From Streptomyces oceani (GTDB lineage: Bacteria; Actinomycetota; Actinomycetes; Streptomycetales; Streptomycetaceae): 64,000 nt of DNA. The stretch covers positions 21,526 to 85,525 of the forward strand of contig NZ_LJGU01000121.1 of the NCBI RefSeq assembly GCF_001751245.1. Direction: 5' to 3'. The position numbers and the translations under genes were made by a program. Below, one piece after another: positions 1 to 9,968 of the stretch. Under the pieces are notes generated by a model. The model did no database searches, was not told where the DNA came from, and was given only the letters and a program-made list of their open reading frames with translations. Within the stretch, counting starts at the first letter, position 1, and the number at the start of each line of letters is the position of its first letter.

Positions 1-2
1 CC

Positions 3-203
3 CGGTCGGAAACCAACCGCGCCGCCACCGCGGAGAGTTTCGGACGGGCACAGGATATCGTCGCCGAGGACATCCCCGTACTGCCGCTCTGGCAGGGCAA
101 GCAGTACATCGCCGCACGTGACGACATCACCGGTGTGGAATGGGCGCTCAACGACGCTTCCGTGCTGCAGTTGTGGGAGCTGAGCCGGGGCATGGCCGAC
201 TGA
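3..203 (+). CDS. C-terminal end of an ABC transporter substrate-binding protein (partial)
   Basis: Only the last 66 codons are inside the window; the reading frame is open from base 3 to a TGA at 201-203. The peptide contains QDIVAEDIPVLPLWQGKQY and later LQLWELSRG. This matches the typical C-terminus of family 5 oligopeptide/dipeptide solute-binding proteins, where a run like 'iaeDiPvlPLw' precedes the final strand. Such proteins are secreted lipoproteins that deliver peptides or similar ligands to an ABC permease. The lipobox and ligand domain lie upstream of the window, so the substrate cannot be told. The gene converges on the response regulator that ends at 250. Confidence 0.7.
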   Translation, partial: RSETNRAATAESFGRAQDIVAEDIPVLPLWQGKQYIAARDDITGVEWALNDASVLQLWELSRGMAD

Positions 204-249
204 GGCACGGCTCCCGCCGCCGCTCGCCGTTGACCCGCGGACCCGCCGG

Positions 250-924
250 TCACGGCGTGTTCGGCCGCACCAGCCCGCTCTCGTACGCGTAGACGGCCGC
301 CTGCACCCGGTCACGCAGGTCGAGCTTCGTCAGGACGTGGCCGACGTGTGTCTTCACCGTGGTCTCGCTGACGAACAGGTCGGCGGCGATCTCGGCGTTC
401 GACAGGCCGCGCGCCACCAGCTTCAGGACCTCGACCTCCCGCTCGGTCAGCGTGCCCAGGGTGTCCGGAACCGGCTCCTCGTTGGAGGGGAGCTGTCCCG
501 CGTACTTGTCCAACAGCCGCCGGGTGATGGAGGGCGCGAGCATCGCCTCACCCGCCGCCACCACGCGAATGGCCTGCACCAGCTCGTGCGCGGGCGCGTC
601 CTTGAGGAGGAAGCCACTCGCCCCGGCGCGCAGCGCCTCGACGACGTACTCGTCCAGGTCGAAGGTGGTCAGCACCAGGACCTTGGCCGCCCCGTCGTTG
701 CTGCCCGACCCGGTGATCTGCCGAGTCGCCTCCACTCCGTCCATCCGGGGCATCCGGATGTCCATCAGCACCACGTCCGGTTGCAGGGCCCGTACCTGTT
801 CGAGGGCCTGGACACCGTCGCCGGACTCGCCCACGACCGCGACGTCGTTCTCCGCCTCCAGGATCATGCGAAAGCCGGTGCGCAGCAGCGGCTGGTCATC
901 GACCAGCAGGACGCGGATCGCCAC
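250..924 (-). CDS. NarL/LuxR-family two-component response regulator
   Basis: A 224-residue DNA-binding response regulator. The N-terminal receiver begins IRVLLVDDQPLLRTGF, with acidic residues D9-D10, phospho-acceptor D55 in VVLMDIRMP, a Thr in VLVLTTFD and the conserved Lys in FLLKDAP, so it looks phosphorylatable. The C-terminal LuxR helix-turn-helix is LTEREVEVLKLVARGLSNAE followed by VSETTVKTHV. I chose the GTG at 922-924 because AAGGAG lies just upstream and the receiver starts immediately after it; a longer open frame upstream is low-complexity shadow. No histidine kinase is visible next to it. It lies downstream of the RecB-like gene on the same strand. Confidence 0.9.
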   Translation of the reverse strand: MAIRVLLVDDQPLLRTGFRMILEAENDVAVVGESGDGVQALEQVRALQPDVVLMDIRMPRMDGVEATRQITGSGSNDGAAKVLVLTTFDLDEYVVEALRAGASGFLLKDAPAHELVQAIRVVAAGEAMLAPSITRRLLDKYAGQLPSNEEPVPDTLGTLTEREVEVLKLVARGLSNAEIAADLFVSETTVKTHVGHVLTKLDLRDRVQAAVYAYESGLVRPNTP

Positions 925-1045
925 GGGGGTCTCCTTCACGGGGAGGGGGCGGATGGTGCCCCCATTCTCACCCACGGTGCTGTCCCGCCGAGCAGCGCGC
1001 CCCCGGCAGAGATGGCCCGTCGCGCGGTTTCGGCCGGCACAGCGT

Positions 1046-2020
1046 TCAGGACCCCTCAGCGGGGGGTGATGCGGGCGAATTTTGGGTGGTCGCGGCCTCC
1101 GTACGCGGCTCGGGCAGTCGCGGCTGGACGGTGAGCGGATACGGCGGGGGAGTCCCGCCGTACTCCGGGCAGTGCGCCTGGTGGTCGCACCAGCCGCACA
1201 GCCTGCTCGGTCGGGGCCGCCAGTCCCCGGACTCGGTGGCCCGGCTGATGGCGTCCCACAGGGCGAGCAGCTTGCGCTCGGCACCCAAGAGGTCAGACTC
1301 CTCGGGGTCGTAGCTGACGACGTCCCCGCTGCCCAGATAGACCAGCTGCAACCGACGCGGCACGCTGCCCTTCAGCCGCCACAGCATCAGGGCGTAGAAC
1401 TTCATCTGGAACAGCGCCTCCGAAGCGAACTCCGGCTTCGGTGCCTTGCCCGTCTTGTAGTCGACGATACGCACCTCACCGCTCGGTGCGATGTCGACCC
1501 GGTCGATGACGCCGCGCAGTCGAAGCCCGGAGTCCAGCGTCGCCTGGACGAACAACTCCCGCTCGGCCGGTTCCAACCGTGTCGGGTCCTCCAGCGTGAA
1601 CCAGCGCTCGACCAGGGACTCGGCCTCGCCCAACCACCTCGACAGCTTCTCCTCGTCCAGCGCGAGCTCCTCGCCGGCCGGCGCGTCGCCGCCCTCCGTC
1701 GCCTCGTCCGCCCTTTCCTCCGGGCTGAACAACTTCGCCAGCTCCGGGCGTTGGGCAAGGAGGCGTCGCCATTCCGCCGCCACCATCCCCTTCGCCCGGG
1801 GCGCGCTGCGCTCCGCGGCGGGGGAGTCGAAGAGCCGCTCGAGCACCGCGTGCACCAGCGTCCCCCTGGTCGCCGCCACCGAGGGTTCCTCCGGCAGTTT
1901 GTCGATCACCCGGAAGCGGTAGAGCAGCGGGCACTGCATGAAGTCACTCGCCCGCGAAGGGGAGAGGGAGGCCGGTGGTGCGGCGGGGCGCGAGCGACCC
2001 GCGGGACGGAAGGCTGTCAT
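1046..2020 (-). CDS. RecB-family (PD-(D/E)XK) exonuclease
   Basis: This 324-residue protein resembles the stand-alone RecB-like nuclease domain common in actinobacteria. Near the N-terminus is SRASDFMQCPLLYRFRVIDK, the usual 'S.S....C...y.f' entry with Cys30. The catalytic signature is VRIVDYKTGKAP (Asp followed by D-x-K). The C-terminal CGWCDHQAHC supplies three more cysteines, so with Cys30 it may hold a Cas4/AddB-like [4Fe-4S] cluster. It is probably a single-strand DNA nuclease in repair. It is divergent from the M50 protease gene, with about 120 bp between the starts, and a response-regulator gene follows on the same strand. Confidence 0.85.
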   Translation of the reverse strand: MTAFRPAGRSRPAAPPASLSPSRASDFMQCPLLYRFRVIDKLPEEPSVAATRGTLVHAVLERLFDSPAAERSAPRAKGMVAAEWRRLLAQRPELAKLFSPEERADEATEGGDAPAGEELALDEEKLSRWLGEAESLVERWFTLEDPTRLEPAERELFVQATLDSGLRLRGVIDRVDIAPSGEVRIVDYKTGKAPKPEFASEALFQMKFYALMLWRLKGSVPRRLQLVYLGSGDVVSYDPEESDLLGAERKLLALWDAISRATESGDWRPRPSRLCGWCDHQAHCPEYGGTPPPYPLTVQPRLPEPRTEAATTQNSPASPPAEGS

Positions 2021-2137
2021 GGGTCAAGACCCTACGATCCGGGAGGGACAACGGACGCATACCATCGACGGCAGACGTCCTCGCACGGCATGATCGTGAT
2101 TGCAGCGGTGTGCGAGGGCAGCGGCAGAGAGGAACCC

Positions 2138-3628
2138 GTGGCGGACACGGACAACGGCGACCGACCGCCCAGCGGACCCGGCGGCCAGGACGGCGCAGGC
2201 AGCAAGGGCGGCGAGGACCGCCCCGAGCGGGGCAGGCCGGACACCCGACTCGACACGCCCGAACCGAGCGGTGACGAGCCAGCCGGGGCGTACGGCGAGG
2301 ACAGCGGGGACCGGGCCGGCCAGAGCCGCGACGACAGTGCGCGTGACGACGGCGACGGTCTCGGTGACCGTACCGAGGCGGAAGCCGCGGACCGGGCGTC
2401 GGCCGAGGGGCGTACGCACCAGACGACCCAGACGACCCGGAGTGGTTCGGCCGAGGGTGGTACGAAGAGCCGTGGATGGCAGCTGAGCAGTGGTGGGATC
2501 CTCATGGGCCGCCCCTTCGGGGTGCCGGTGTACGTCGCGCCCAGCTGGTTCCTGGTGGCGGCCCTCATCACCTGGGTGTTCGGCGGTCAGCTGGATCGCG
2601 TGCTGCCGGAGTTGGGCGGCGCACGGTATCTGATCGCCCTTTTCTTCGCGGTCGCCTTCTACGCCTCGGTGCTGGTCCACGAACTCGCCCACACGGTCGC
2701 CGCGCTGCGCTTCAACCTCCCGGTGCGGCGTATCCAACTGCAGTTCTTCGGTGGCGTCTCGGAGATCGAGAAGGAATCCGAGACGCCGGGCCGTGAGTTC
2801 GTCCTCGCCTTCGTCGGCCCACTGCTCTCCCTGGTGCTGGCCGGAGTCTTCTACGGTGGCATGCAGCTGGTCGAGCCGGGCACCGTGCCCGGCGTGCTGC
2901 TGGCCGGCCTGATGATCTCCAACCTCATCGTCGCCGTGTTCAACCTGCTGCCCGGGCTGCCGCTGGACGGCGGACGGATGCTGCGGGCGGTCGTGTGGAA
3001 GCTCAGCGGCAGGCCCATGACCGGCACCGTGGCCGCGGCTTGGACGGGTCGGGCGCTGGCGATCGTGGTGCTGATCGGGTTCCCCCTCGCCACCCACGCC
3101 GGTGGCTTCACCGACGAGGGTGTCGGTGGTGTGGACACGCTCACGGACGCCCTGCTCGCCGCCATCCTCGCCGCGATCATCTGGACCGGCGCGGGGAACG
3201 CCCTGCGGATGGCACGGCTGCGCGAGCGACTCCCGGATCTGCGAGCACGTACGCTCACTCGCCGTGCCGTGCCGGTGGAATCGGCAACGCCGCTCTCCGA
3301 GGCGCTGCGCCGTGCGAACGAGGCCGGCGCCCGTGCGCTGGTGGTCGTCGACGCGCGGGGTGAGCCGCTTTCGCTCGTACGGGAGGCGGCGATCGTCGGA
3401 GTGCCCGAGCACCGTCGTCCCTGGGTGGCGGTGAGCACGCTGGCGCAGGAGCTCAAGGCGGGAATGCGGGTGCCGGCCGAGCTGGCGGGGGAGGAGCTGC
3501 TGGACCACCTCCGGGCCGAGCCGGCGACCGAGTACCTGGTGGTCGAGGAGACCGGCGAGATCTACGGCGTGCTGTCCACGGGGGATGTGGAGAAGGCGTT
3601 CGTCGCCGCGATGGGCAAGCCGTCCTGA
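2138..3628 (+). CDS. M50 (site-2-protease) membrane metalloprotease with C-terminal CBS domains
   Basis: A 496-residue protein. The GTG at 2138 is chosen because a purine-rich AGAGAGGA lies just upstream; the open frame extends far upstream without gene-like character. Residues 1-110 are charged and probably disordered. After that come SGGILMGRPFGVPVYV and multiple membrane segments, with zinc ligands in HELAH (H181, E182, H185) and the second motif NLLPGLPLDGGRML. About 120 C-terminal residues form a CBS-like pair ending MGKPS. The family cleaves substrates within the membrane, often anti-sigma factors; the substrate is unknown here. The CBS domains may sense adenine nucleotides (family knowledge). 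Confidence 0.88.
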   Translation: MADTDNGDRPPSGPGGQDGAGSKGGEDRPERGRPDTRLDTPEPSGDEPAGAYGEDSGDRAGQSRDDSARDDGDGLGDRTEAEAADRASAEGRTHQTTQTTRSGSAEGGTKSRGWQLSSGGILMGRPFGVPVYVAPSWFLVAALITWVFGGQLDRVLPELGGARYLIALFFAVAFYASVLVHELAHTVAALRFNLPVRRIQLQFFGGVSEIEKESETPGREFVLAFVGPLLSLVLAGVFYGGMQLVEPGTVPGVLLAGLMISNLIVAVFNLLPGLPLDGGRMLRAVVWKLSGRPMTGTVAAAWTGRALAIVVLIGFPLATHAGGFTDEGVGGVDTLTDALLAAILAAIIWTGAGNALRMARLRERLPDLRARTLTRRAVPVESATPLSEALRRANEAGARALVVVDARGEPLSLVREAAIVGVPEHRRPWVAVSTLAQELKAGMRVPAELAGEELLDHLRAEPATEYLVVEETGEIYGVLSTGDVEKAFVAAMGKPS

Positions 3629-3692
3629 CCTCTCGGCCGTGTGGTGGGGGCCGCGGGACGAACCACGTACGGTGACCGGATAGTCTGGGACC

Positions 3693-4586
3693 ATGTGCGA
3701 ACCGACCGGTGCAGCCCGCCGTCGTGGGCTTTTCAGAGTCGGGGACCAGGTCCAGCTCACCGACCCCAAGGGACGCCACCACACGTTCACGCTCGAAGCT
3801 GGGAAGAGCTTCCACACCCACAAGGGTGCCTTCCCGCACGACGAGCTGATCGGCGCGCCCGAGGGCAGTGTCGTCCGTACCACGGGCAATGTCGCGTATC
3901 TCGCGCTGCGTCCCCTGCTCCCCGACTACGTCCTTTCCATGCCACGAGGCGCCGCCGTCGTCTATCCCAAGGACGCGGGTCAAGTGCTGGCCATGGCGGA
4001 CATCTTCCCCGGGGCGCGCGTCGTGGAGGCGGGCGTGGGTTCGGGTTCGCTCAGCACCTTCCTGCTGCGCGCCGTCGGCGACCACGGGATGCTGCACTCC
4101 TACGAGCGTCGGGCCGACTTCGCCGAGATCGCCCAGCAGAACGTCGAGCGCTATTTCGGGGAGCCGCACCCCGCCTGGACGCTCACCGTCGGTGACCTTC
4201 AGGACAACCTCGCGGAAACCGACGTCGACCGCGTCATCCTGGACATGCTCGCGCCCTGGGAGTGCCTGGAGGCCGTCTCCAAGGCGCTGGTGCCCGGCGG
4301 CATCCTGTGCGCGTACGTCGCCACAACCACCCAGCTGGCGCGGGCCGTCGAAGCCCTACGGGAGCACGGCACCTTCAACGAGCCGCAGGCCTGGGAGACG
4401 ATGGTGCGGAACTGGCACGTCGAGGGGCTGGCGGTGCGCCCCGACCACCGCATGATCGGGCACACCGGTTTCCTGCTCACCGCACGTCGCCTCGCGGACG
4501 GGGTGGAGCCGCCACTGCGTCGGCGACGTCCGTCGAAGGGTGCCTACGGCGCGGACTACACGGGCCCCGGCAGCGGCTCCAAGTAG
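3693..4586 (+). CDS. trmI: tRNA (adenine-N1)-methyltransferase
   Basis: This 297-residue protein matches bacterial TrmI, which methylates N1 of A58 in the T-loop of tRNA using S-adenosylmethionine. The N-terminal beta domain has GDQVQLTDPKGRHHTFTLE. The Rossmann domain contains YPKDAGQVLAMADIFPGARV and the AdoMet motif VVEAGVGSGSLS, and later LDMLAPWE. Length and motif order are standard. It starts about 65 bp after the M50 protease, and the pairing of these two genes upstream of the proteasome ATPase is normal for Streptomyces. Confidence 0.93.
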   Translation: MCEPTGAARRRGLFRVGDQVQLTDPKGRHHTFTLEAGKSFHTHKGAFPHDELIGAPEGSVVRTTGNVAYLALRPLLPDYVLSMPRGAAVVYPKDAGQVLAMADIFPGARVVEAGVGSGSLSTFLLRAVGDHGMLHSYERRADFAEIAQQNVERYFGEPHPAWTLTVGDLQDNLAETDVDRVILDMLAPWECLEAVSKALVPGGILCAYVATTTQLARAVEALREHGTFNEPQAWETMVRNWHVEGLAVRPDHRMIGHTGFLLTARRLADGVEPPLRRRRPSKGAYGADYTGPGSGSK

Positions 4587-4841
4587 GCGCAGGTGCGGCG
4601 CCGGGCCGGGGAGTTGGGCTCCGGCACCGTCGGCCGGGGGTTTCGGGACCGCCGCTTCCGGCCGCTGGTGCCGATGCCCGTCAACGTACGCGACGTCGCG
4701 CCGTGTTGCGGGCAGCTGCCACCCTCGGTGTGACCGCGGGGCGGGGCCGGAGCCCGTAAGGGACCCGGCCGTGCCACCTCGATGTGATCTGTGGCACGAT
4801 GCGGGGCACCTCGTCACCGTGTTCCACAGGAGACCTCCCGC

Positions 4842-5417
4842 GTGCAACTCTCGGCAGGACCCGACTTCCCACACGCTCGTGGCCGGGTCGTGCCCTGGCT
4901 CGCCACCGCGGCGGCCCTCGCGGCCGTGCTGGGGCTGGCCGCGGCCGTACAGCCGCAGGACGCACAGGCGGGGTCGTCCGACGCCGCACCCGCCGGTCCG
5001 GACTCGTCGGCGGCCCGCTACCCCCTCGAGTGTCCCGGGACTTCCGGGCAGGGCGTCCGGGTGCTGGACGAGGGAGCGGCCGACTTCGACGGTGACGGTC
5101 GTGCCGAGACCGTCGCGCTGGTCCGCTGCGCGAGCGGGAACGGCGCCCCGCCGCACGGCATCTTCGTGCTCGCCCACCCCGCGGAGCCGGCGGAGCCACC
5201 ACGAGTGGTCGAGACCCTGCTTCCCGCCTCCGAGGGCATGACCACGGAGGATTTCACGGTGGGCGAACGCACGGCCGGCACCGTACGCGCGACGCTGCAC
5301 GGCTACTCGTCCCCCGACGTGCCCCGCTGCTGCCCGGACCGGCAGCGCGAGGTGAAGTGGGAGTGGCGCGAAGGGAAGTTCGTACTCGTGCCCGCTCCCG
5401 TCGCGGGCAGCGTCTAA
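4842..5417 (+). CDS. Secreted or membrane-anchored protein of unknown function
   Basis: A 191-residue protein not assigned to a named family. The GTG at 4842 is preceded by CAGGAGA at a good spacing. A single hydrophobic segment (WLATAAALAAVLGLAAAV, about residues 20-37) follows an Arg-containing N-terminus, so it is a signal peptide or anchor. The exported part contains FDGDGRAETVALVRC, which resembles the acidic loop of FG-GAP/VCBS repeats, and several cysteines (LECPG, VRC, RCCPD) that could form disulphides. It lies between trmI and the ferredoxin, converging on the latter. Small exported proteins at this position are common in Streptomyces proteasome loci. Confidence 0.7.
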   Translation: MQLSAGPDFPHARGRVVPWLATAAALAAVLGLAAAVQPQDAQAGSSDAAPAGPDSSAARYPLECPGTSGQGVRVLDEGAADFDGDGRAETVALVRCASGNGAPPHGIFVLAHPAEPAEPPRVVETLLPASEGMTTEDFTVGERTAGTVRATLHGYSSPDVPRCCPDRQREVKWEWREGKFVLVPAPVAGSV

Positions 5418-5662
5418 GGCCGCATCGTCCGCTTCTCTGCGGGCCCGCGGGCCGTGGCAAGCGCATCTGCCGCGCTGTCCTCGTCGTGGCACGCGGTGCC
5501 GCCGCGCTCTCCTTCTCCGCCTCGCAGCCGCGCGTCCCAGACCTCACTCCCCGATCCGTGGAGATCCAAACGACACGCCTTACCAGTATGGCCGGTTGGC
5601 CGCGCCAGCGGCGGGCCCCCGGCGCTCAGTCAGTACGACAGCCGGTCCGTGCGGCGGCTGCC

Positions 5663-5701
5663 CCGCACGGCGCCCCGTCGGTGGGACCGGGCGCCGTGCG
5701 G
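5663..5701 (-). terminator. Strong hairpin downstream of the ferredoxin gene
   Basis: A perfect 13-bp inverted repeat (5663-5675 and 5689-5701, arms CCGCACGGCGCCC / GGGCGCCGTGCGG) lies just beyond the ferredoxin stop codon. There is no clear U-tract, as is usual for Streptomyces stem-loop terminators. It also serves the convergent secreted-protein gene. The rest of 5418-5662 shows no gene. Confidence 0.6.
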
Positions 5702-5724
5702 ATGGGCCGCCCGGGCCGTGTTGG

Positions 5725-6012
5725 CTACTCCGCGTCCGGACCGTGGACCTCCACACGGTCGGACACACGCCGTACGTGGATGCAGTCGCCGGGACACTCC
5801 TTCGCGGAGTCCACGACGTCCTGCAGGAGTGGCAACGGCACCGGCGTGGTGGCCCCCTCCTGCTGAAGCAGCTCGTCCTCGGCGCTCTTGACGTACGCGA
5901 GACCGTCGATGTCCAGCTCGAAAACCTCGGGTGCGTACTGCGCGCAGATGCCGTCGCCGGTGCAAAGGTCCTGATCGATCCAGACCTCGAGAGCTTCGTT
6001 GCCGGTGCTCAT
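5725..6012 (-). CDS. Small ferredoxin ([3Fe-4S]/[4Fe-4S] type)
   Basis: A 95-residue single-cluster ferredoxin. The cluster ligands are in DLCTGDGICAQYAPEVFEL and, near the C-terminus, KECPGDCIHV. The replacement of a cysteine in the first motif (C-x-x-D-x-x-C) is typical of Streptomyces ferredoxins with a [3Fe-4S] cluster that serve cytochromes P450. An acidic surface is evident. It is divergent from the proteasome ATPase gene with about 240 bp between starts, the arrangement seen in other Streptomyces. Its redox partner is not in the window. Confidence 0.88.
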   Translation of the reverse strand: MSTGNEALEVWIDQDLCTGDGICAQYAPEVFELDIDGLAYVKSAEDELLQQEGATTPVPLPLLQDVVDSAKECPGDCIHVRRVSDRVEVHGPDAE

Positions 6013-6122
6013 CCTGTTGCCTGCCGTTTCCGCGGTTGAGTCGAAACAAGGGCACCCTGGAAGGGTGTTGACCCGTTCGACGATACAGCCGGCCTGCTTT
6101 CCGATGCTGATCGGTGGGTATT

Positions 6123-6138
6123 CCCCTCAGGTGAGGGG
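6123..6138. promoter_or_regulatory. 16-bp perfect palindrome between the divergent ferredoxin and Arc genes
   Basis: CCCCTCAGGTGAGGGG is an exact palindrome at 6123-6138, about 110 bp upstream of both starts. With only a two-base centre it cannot fold as a useful hairpin, so a dimeric regulator site is the more natural reading. No regulator is identified. Confidence 0.3.
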
Positions 6139-6256
6139 AGCGCGCAAGGGTGAAGATCGGACGTACGCGACCGTCTTTGTGATCTAGGGGTTTCAACCCG
6201 CACCGGCCCAGGTAGGGTCAGGAAGCGTCCAGCTCCCCCTGGAGGAGGTGAGGACC

Positions 6257-8023
6257 GTGGCAGCCCACGACGACGACATCAACCGCGGCATCCAGCCGGA
6301 CCGGGATTCCGAAGACCCGGACGGTCAGGTCGCCTATCTCGAGCAGGAAATCGCCGTCCTGCGCCGCAAGCTCGCCGACTCTCCGCGACACACTCGGATT
6401 CTCGAGGAGCGGATCGTCGAGCTGCAGAACAATCTGGCTGGCGTGTCCGCGCAGAACGAGCGGCTCACGGGCACCCTCCGTGAGGCCCGGGACCAGATTG
6501 TGGCCCTGAAGGAGGAGGTCGACCGGCTGGCCCAGCCACCAGCCGGCTTCGGCGCCTTCCTGCAGGCGAACGAGGACGACACCGCCGACATCTTCACCAA
6601 CGGCCGCAAGATGCGGGTGAACGTCAGCCCCAGTGTCGAGCTCGGATCGCTTCGACGGGGACAAGAAGTCATGCTCAACGAAGCGCTCAACGTGGTCGAG
6701 GCCATGGAGTTCGAGCGCGCCGGCGACATCGTCACCCTCAAGGAGGTCCTGGAGGACGGCGAGCGCGCCCTGGTGGTGGGGCACACTGACGAGGAGCGGG
6801 TCGTACGCCTCGCGGAGCCGCTGCTGGAGGCCACTCTGCGGGCCGGGGACGCGTTGCTGCTCGAGTCCCGCTCCGGCTACGTCTACGAGGTCGTGCCCAA
6901 GAGCGAGGTCGAGGAACTCGTCCTCGAAGAGGTGCCGGACATCGACTACGCCAAGATCGGCGGTCTCGGCGGTCAGATCGAACTCATCCGGGACGCGGTG
7001 GAACTGCCGTATCTCTTCCCCGATGTCTTCCAGGAGCACGAACTCCGCCCGCCCAAGGGGGTTTTGCTCTACGGCCCGCCCGGCTGCGGCAAGACGCTGA
7101 TCGCCAAGGCCGTGGCCAACTCCCTTGCCAAGAAGGTCGCCGAGGTCACCGGGAAGCCCCAGGGGAAGAGCTACTTCCTCAATATCAAGGGCCCGGAGCT
7201 GCTCAACAAGTACGTCGGTGAGACCGAGCGGCACATTCGCCTGGTTTTCCAGCGGGCCAGGGAGAAGGCCAGCGAGGGCACGCCCGTCATCGTGTTCTTC
7301 GACGAGATGGACTCGCTGTTCCGCACCCGTGGTTCCGGCGTCAGCTCGGACGTGGAGAACACCATCGTTCCGCAGTTGCTCTCCGAGATCGACGGTGTGG
7401 AGGGTCTGGAGAACGTCATCGTCATCGGGGCGTCGAACCGCGAGGACATGATCGACCCGGCCATCCTGCGCCCCGGCCGCCTCGATGTGAAGATCAAGAT
7501 CGAGCGTCCGGACGCCGAGGCGGCCCGGGACATCTTCACGAAGTACCTCACTCCGGTGCTGCCGCTGCACACCGACGACCTCGCTGAGCACAACGGTGAC
7601 CCGAAGGCCACCGTCGCGGGCATGATCCAGTCGGTTGTCGAGCAGATGTACGCTGAATCGGAGGAGAACCGGTTCCTGGAGGTCACCTACGCCAACGGTG
7701 ACAAGGAAGTCCTCTACTTCAAGGACTTCAACTCCGGGGCGATGATCCAGAACATCGTCGACCGGGCGAAGAAGATGGCCATCAAGGCGTTCCTCGAGCA
7801 GAACCAGAAGGGTCTGCGGGTTTCCCACCTGCTCGCCGCCTGCGTGGACGAGTTCAAGGAGAACGAGGACCTGCCGAACACCACCAATCCCGACGACTGG
7901 GCCCGCATCTCCGGCAAGAAGGGCGAACGGATCGTGTTCATCCGCACGCTCGTCACCGGGAAGCAGGGCGCGGACACCGGGCGCTCCATCGACACGGTGG
8001 CCAACACCGGTCAGTATCTGTGA
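6257..8023 (+). CDS. arc: Proteasome-associated AAA+ ATPase (Arc/Mpa)
   Basis: This 588-residue ring ATPase unfolds pupylated proteins and threads them into the 20S proteasome. The GTG at 6257 is preceded by GGAGGAGGTGAGG. Residues 15-80 form a coiled coil ([18 protein letters not shown]) that binds Pup, followed by two OB-like folds and the AAA domain. Walker A is GPPGCGKT (residues 273-280), Walker B is VIVFFDEMD, and GASNRED is followed by the arginine-finger region. The C-terminus TGQYL carries the penultimate-Tyr docking motif for the alpha ring. It heads the locus, with a terminator hairpin before dop. Confidence 0.97.
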   Translation: MAAHDDDINRGIQPDRDSEDPDGQVAYLEQEIAVLRRKLADSPRHTRILEERIVELQNNLAGVSAQNERLTGTLREARDQIVALKEEVDRLAQPPAGFGAFLQANEDDTADIFTNGRKMRVNVSPSVELGSLRRGQEVMLNEALNVVEAMEFERAGDIVTLKEVLEDGERALVVGHTDEERVVRLAEPLLEATLRAGDALLLESRSGYVYEVVPKSEVEELVLEEVPDIDYAKIGGLGGQIELIRDAVELPYLFPDVFQEHELRPPKGVLLYGPPGCGKTLIAKAVANSLAKKVAEVTGKPQGKSYFLNIKGPELLNKYVGETERHIRLVFQRAREKASEGTPVIVFFDEMDSLFRTRGSGVSSDVENTIVPQLLSEIDGVEGLENVIVIGASNREDMIDPAILRPGRLDVKIKIERPDAEAARDIFTKYLTPVLPLHTDDLAEHNGDPKATVAGMIQSVVEQMYAESEENRFLEVTYANGDKEVLYFKDFNSGAMIQNIVDRAKKMAIKAFLEQNQKGLRVSHLLAACVDEFKENEDLPNTTNPDDWARISGKKGERIVFIRTLVTGKQGADTGRSIDTVANTGQYL

Positions 8024-8025
8024 AA

Positions 8026-8072
8026 AGTCCGGGCCGGCTGCGGGCACCCTGCGGGGCGCCCGCAGCCGGACT
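8026..8072 (+). terminator. Hairpin after the Arc ATPase gene
   Basis: A perfect 12-bp stem, CCGGCTGCGGGC (8034-8045) and GCCCGCAGCCGG (8058-8069), begins 10 bases after the Arc stop. A competing outer pairing (AGTCCGG with CCGGACT) extends it. CTGTTTCCCC follows. It likely separates Arc transcription from dop. Confidence 0.65.
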
Positions 8073-8308
8073 GTTTCCCCAGCGTTTCCAGCCAGTTCCG
8101 GAAGGAAACCCACAGTGATCCTGCCAGTTGGGCGCACACCTCGAGAGGCCCCTTCGACGCACGGCGCCGACGCCTGTCGGCAACCACCCGGGCCGGCCCG
8201 CGGTCGCCCGGTGGCGGGTGGCCCACGGGGAGCTCTCGCGCACCACCTGGCACCACGTCGGAGCGGCAGTGGGCTCACAGCGGATCACGGTCGGGCAAGG
8301 AGGACGGC

Positions 8309-9820
8309 ATGACCGTACGCCGAGTAATGGGCATTGAGACGGAGTACGGCGTCTCCGTCCCCGGCCATCCCAACGCCAACGCGATGCTCATCTCCTCCCA
8401 GGTGGTCAACGCCTACGCCGCCGCGATGCACCGGGCCCGGCGCGCGCGGTGGGACTTCGAGGAGGAGAATCCGCTACGCGACGCCCGCGGCTTCGACCTC
8501 GCACGGGACGCGGCGGACTCCAGCCAGCTCACCGACGAGGACATCGGGCTGGCCAACGTCATCCTCACCAACGGCGCGCGGCTGTACGTGGATCACGCGC
8601 ACCCCGAGTACAGCGCCCCCGAGGTGACGAACCCGCTCGACGCGGTCCGCTGGGACAAGGCGGGCGAGCACGTCATGGCCCAGGCCGCGCAGCGGGCCGC
8701 CGAGGTGCCCGGTGCTCAGCCGATCCATCTCTACAAGAACAACACCGACAACAAGGGCGCCTCCTATGGCACGCACGAGAACTACCTCATGCGGCGGCAG
8801 ACGCCGTTCTCGGACGTCGTGCGGCACCTGACGCCGTTCTTCGTCTCCCGGCAGGTCGTGTGCGGCGCCGGCCGGGTGGGCCTGGGGCAGGACGGCGGTG
8901 AGGACGGTTTTCAGCTCAGCCAGCGGGCCGACTACTTCGAGGTCGAGGTCGGGCTGGAGACCACGCTGAAGCGTCCGATCATCAACACCCGGGACGAACC
9001 GCACGCCGACGCGGAGAAGTACCGTCGGCTGCACGTCATCGTCGGTGACGCGAACCTCTCCGAGGTCTCGACCTACCTCAAGCTCGGCACCACGGCACTC
9101 GTGCTGTCCATGATCGAGGACGGCTTCATCGCCGTGGACCTGGCGGTCGACCAGCCCGTCCAAACCCTTCACCAGGTCTCGCACGACCCCTCGCTGAAGC
9201 AGTTGGTCACGCTGCGTAGCGGGCGGAAGCTGACCGGAGTACAGCTCCAGATGGAGTACTGCGAGCTGGCCCGCAAGTACGTCGAGGAGCGGTGGGGGGC
9301 GGACGCGGACGAGCAGACGACGGACGTGCTGGCCAGGTGGGAGGACGTACTGGTCAGGCTGGAGCAGGACCCGATGAGTCTGTCCGGGGAGCTGGACTGG
9401 GTGGCCAAACGGGAGCTGATGGAGGGCTATCGCCGCCGGGACGGCATCGGCTGGGACTCCTCCCGTCTGCACCTGGTGGATCTGCAGTACGCCGACGTGC
9501 GCCCTGACAAGGGTCTCTACAACCGTCTCGCGGCCCGCGGCAAGATGCAGCGGCTGCTGGACGACGAAGCCGTACGCGGGGCCGTGACCAAGCCTCCGGA
9601 GGACACTCGCGCCTATTTCCGCGGGCGGTGCCTCGAGCAGTACGCCGATCACGTGGCAGCCGCTTCCTGGGATTCCGTGATCTTCGATCTGCCGGACCGT
9701 GACTCGCTTCAACGGGTGCCCACGCTGGAGCCGCTGCGTGGCACGCGTGACCACGTGAAGGAACTACTGGACAACTGCCGTACGGCGGAGGAGCTCGTAC
9801 GGCTGTTGTCCGGAAGCTGA
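8309..9820 (+). CDS. dop: Depupylase / Pup deamidase Dop
   Basis: A 503-residue glutamine-synthetase-fold enzyme of the Dop/PafA family. It deamidates the C-terminal Gln of Pup to Glu and also removes Pup from tagged proteins. The start [20 protein letters not shown] carries the ATP/Mg-binding Glu cluster. [36 protein letters not shown] and [19 protein letters not shown] are family signatures shared with PafA in this window. The length (about 500 residues) and the longer loop after [16 protein letters not shown] separate Dop from PafA. It precedes pup by 148 bp. Confidence 0.96.
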   Translation: MTVRRVMGIETEYGVSVPGHPNANAMLISSQVVNAYAAAMHRARRARWDFEEENPLRDARGFDLARDAADSSQLTDEDIGLANVILTNGARLYVDHAHPEYSAPEVTNPLDAVRWDKAGEHVMAQAAQRAAEVPGAQPIHLYKNNTDNKGASYGTHENYLMRRQTPFSDVVRHLTPFFVSRQVVCGAGRVGLGQDGGEDGFQLSQRADYFEVEVGLETTLKRPIINTRDEPHADAEKYRRLHVIVGDANLSEVSTYLKLGTTALVLSMIEDGFIAVDLAVDQPVQTLHQVSHDPSLKQLVTLRSGRKLTGVQLQMEYCELARKYVEERWGADADEQTTDVLARWEDVLVRLEQDPMSLSGELDWVAKRELMEGYRRRDGIGWDSSRLHLVDLQYADVRPDKGLYNRLAARGKMQRLLDDEAVRGAVTKPPEDTRAYFRGRCLEQYADHVAAASWDSVIFDLPDRDSLQRVPTLEPLRGTRDHVKELLDNCRTAEELVRLLSGS

Positions 9821-9968
9821 TCGTCGAGCGGCGGCTAAGCGGTCCGGATTCGGGAATGATCGAGGTGGCTTTCGGGCTTGAGGGAAGTGCAGGGCCGATG
9901 TCGGTCCCGCCTTGTAGGGTCTGATCTTGTACGTCTCGCGTACGACCGAACCGAGCGGGGTGAGGGAA

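Noticed and set aside
1082..2137. Long upstream extension of the M50 protease frame
   Set aside because: It runs antisense through the whole RecB-like gene; GTG 2138 with a good ribosome-binding site gives the natural protein.
3453..4169. Minus-strand frame of 238 codons over trmI
   Set aside because: A shadow of the high third-position GC of trmI; no family motif.
5418..5662. Possible tRNA-like folding between the secreted-protein and ferredoxin genes
   Set aside because: No cloverleaf with a T-loop GTTCxANNC and matching acceptor stem could be drawn; only the terminator hairpin just beyond it is supported.
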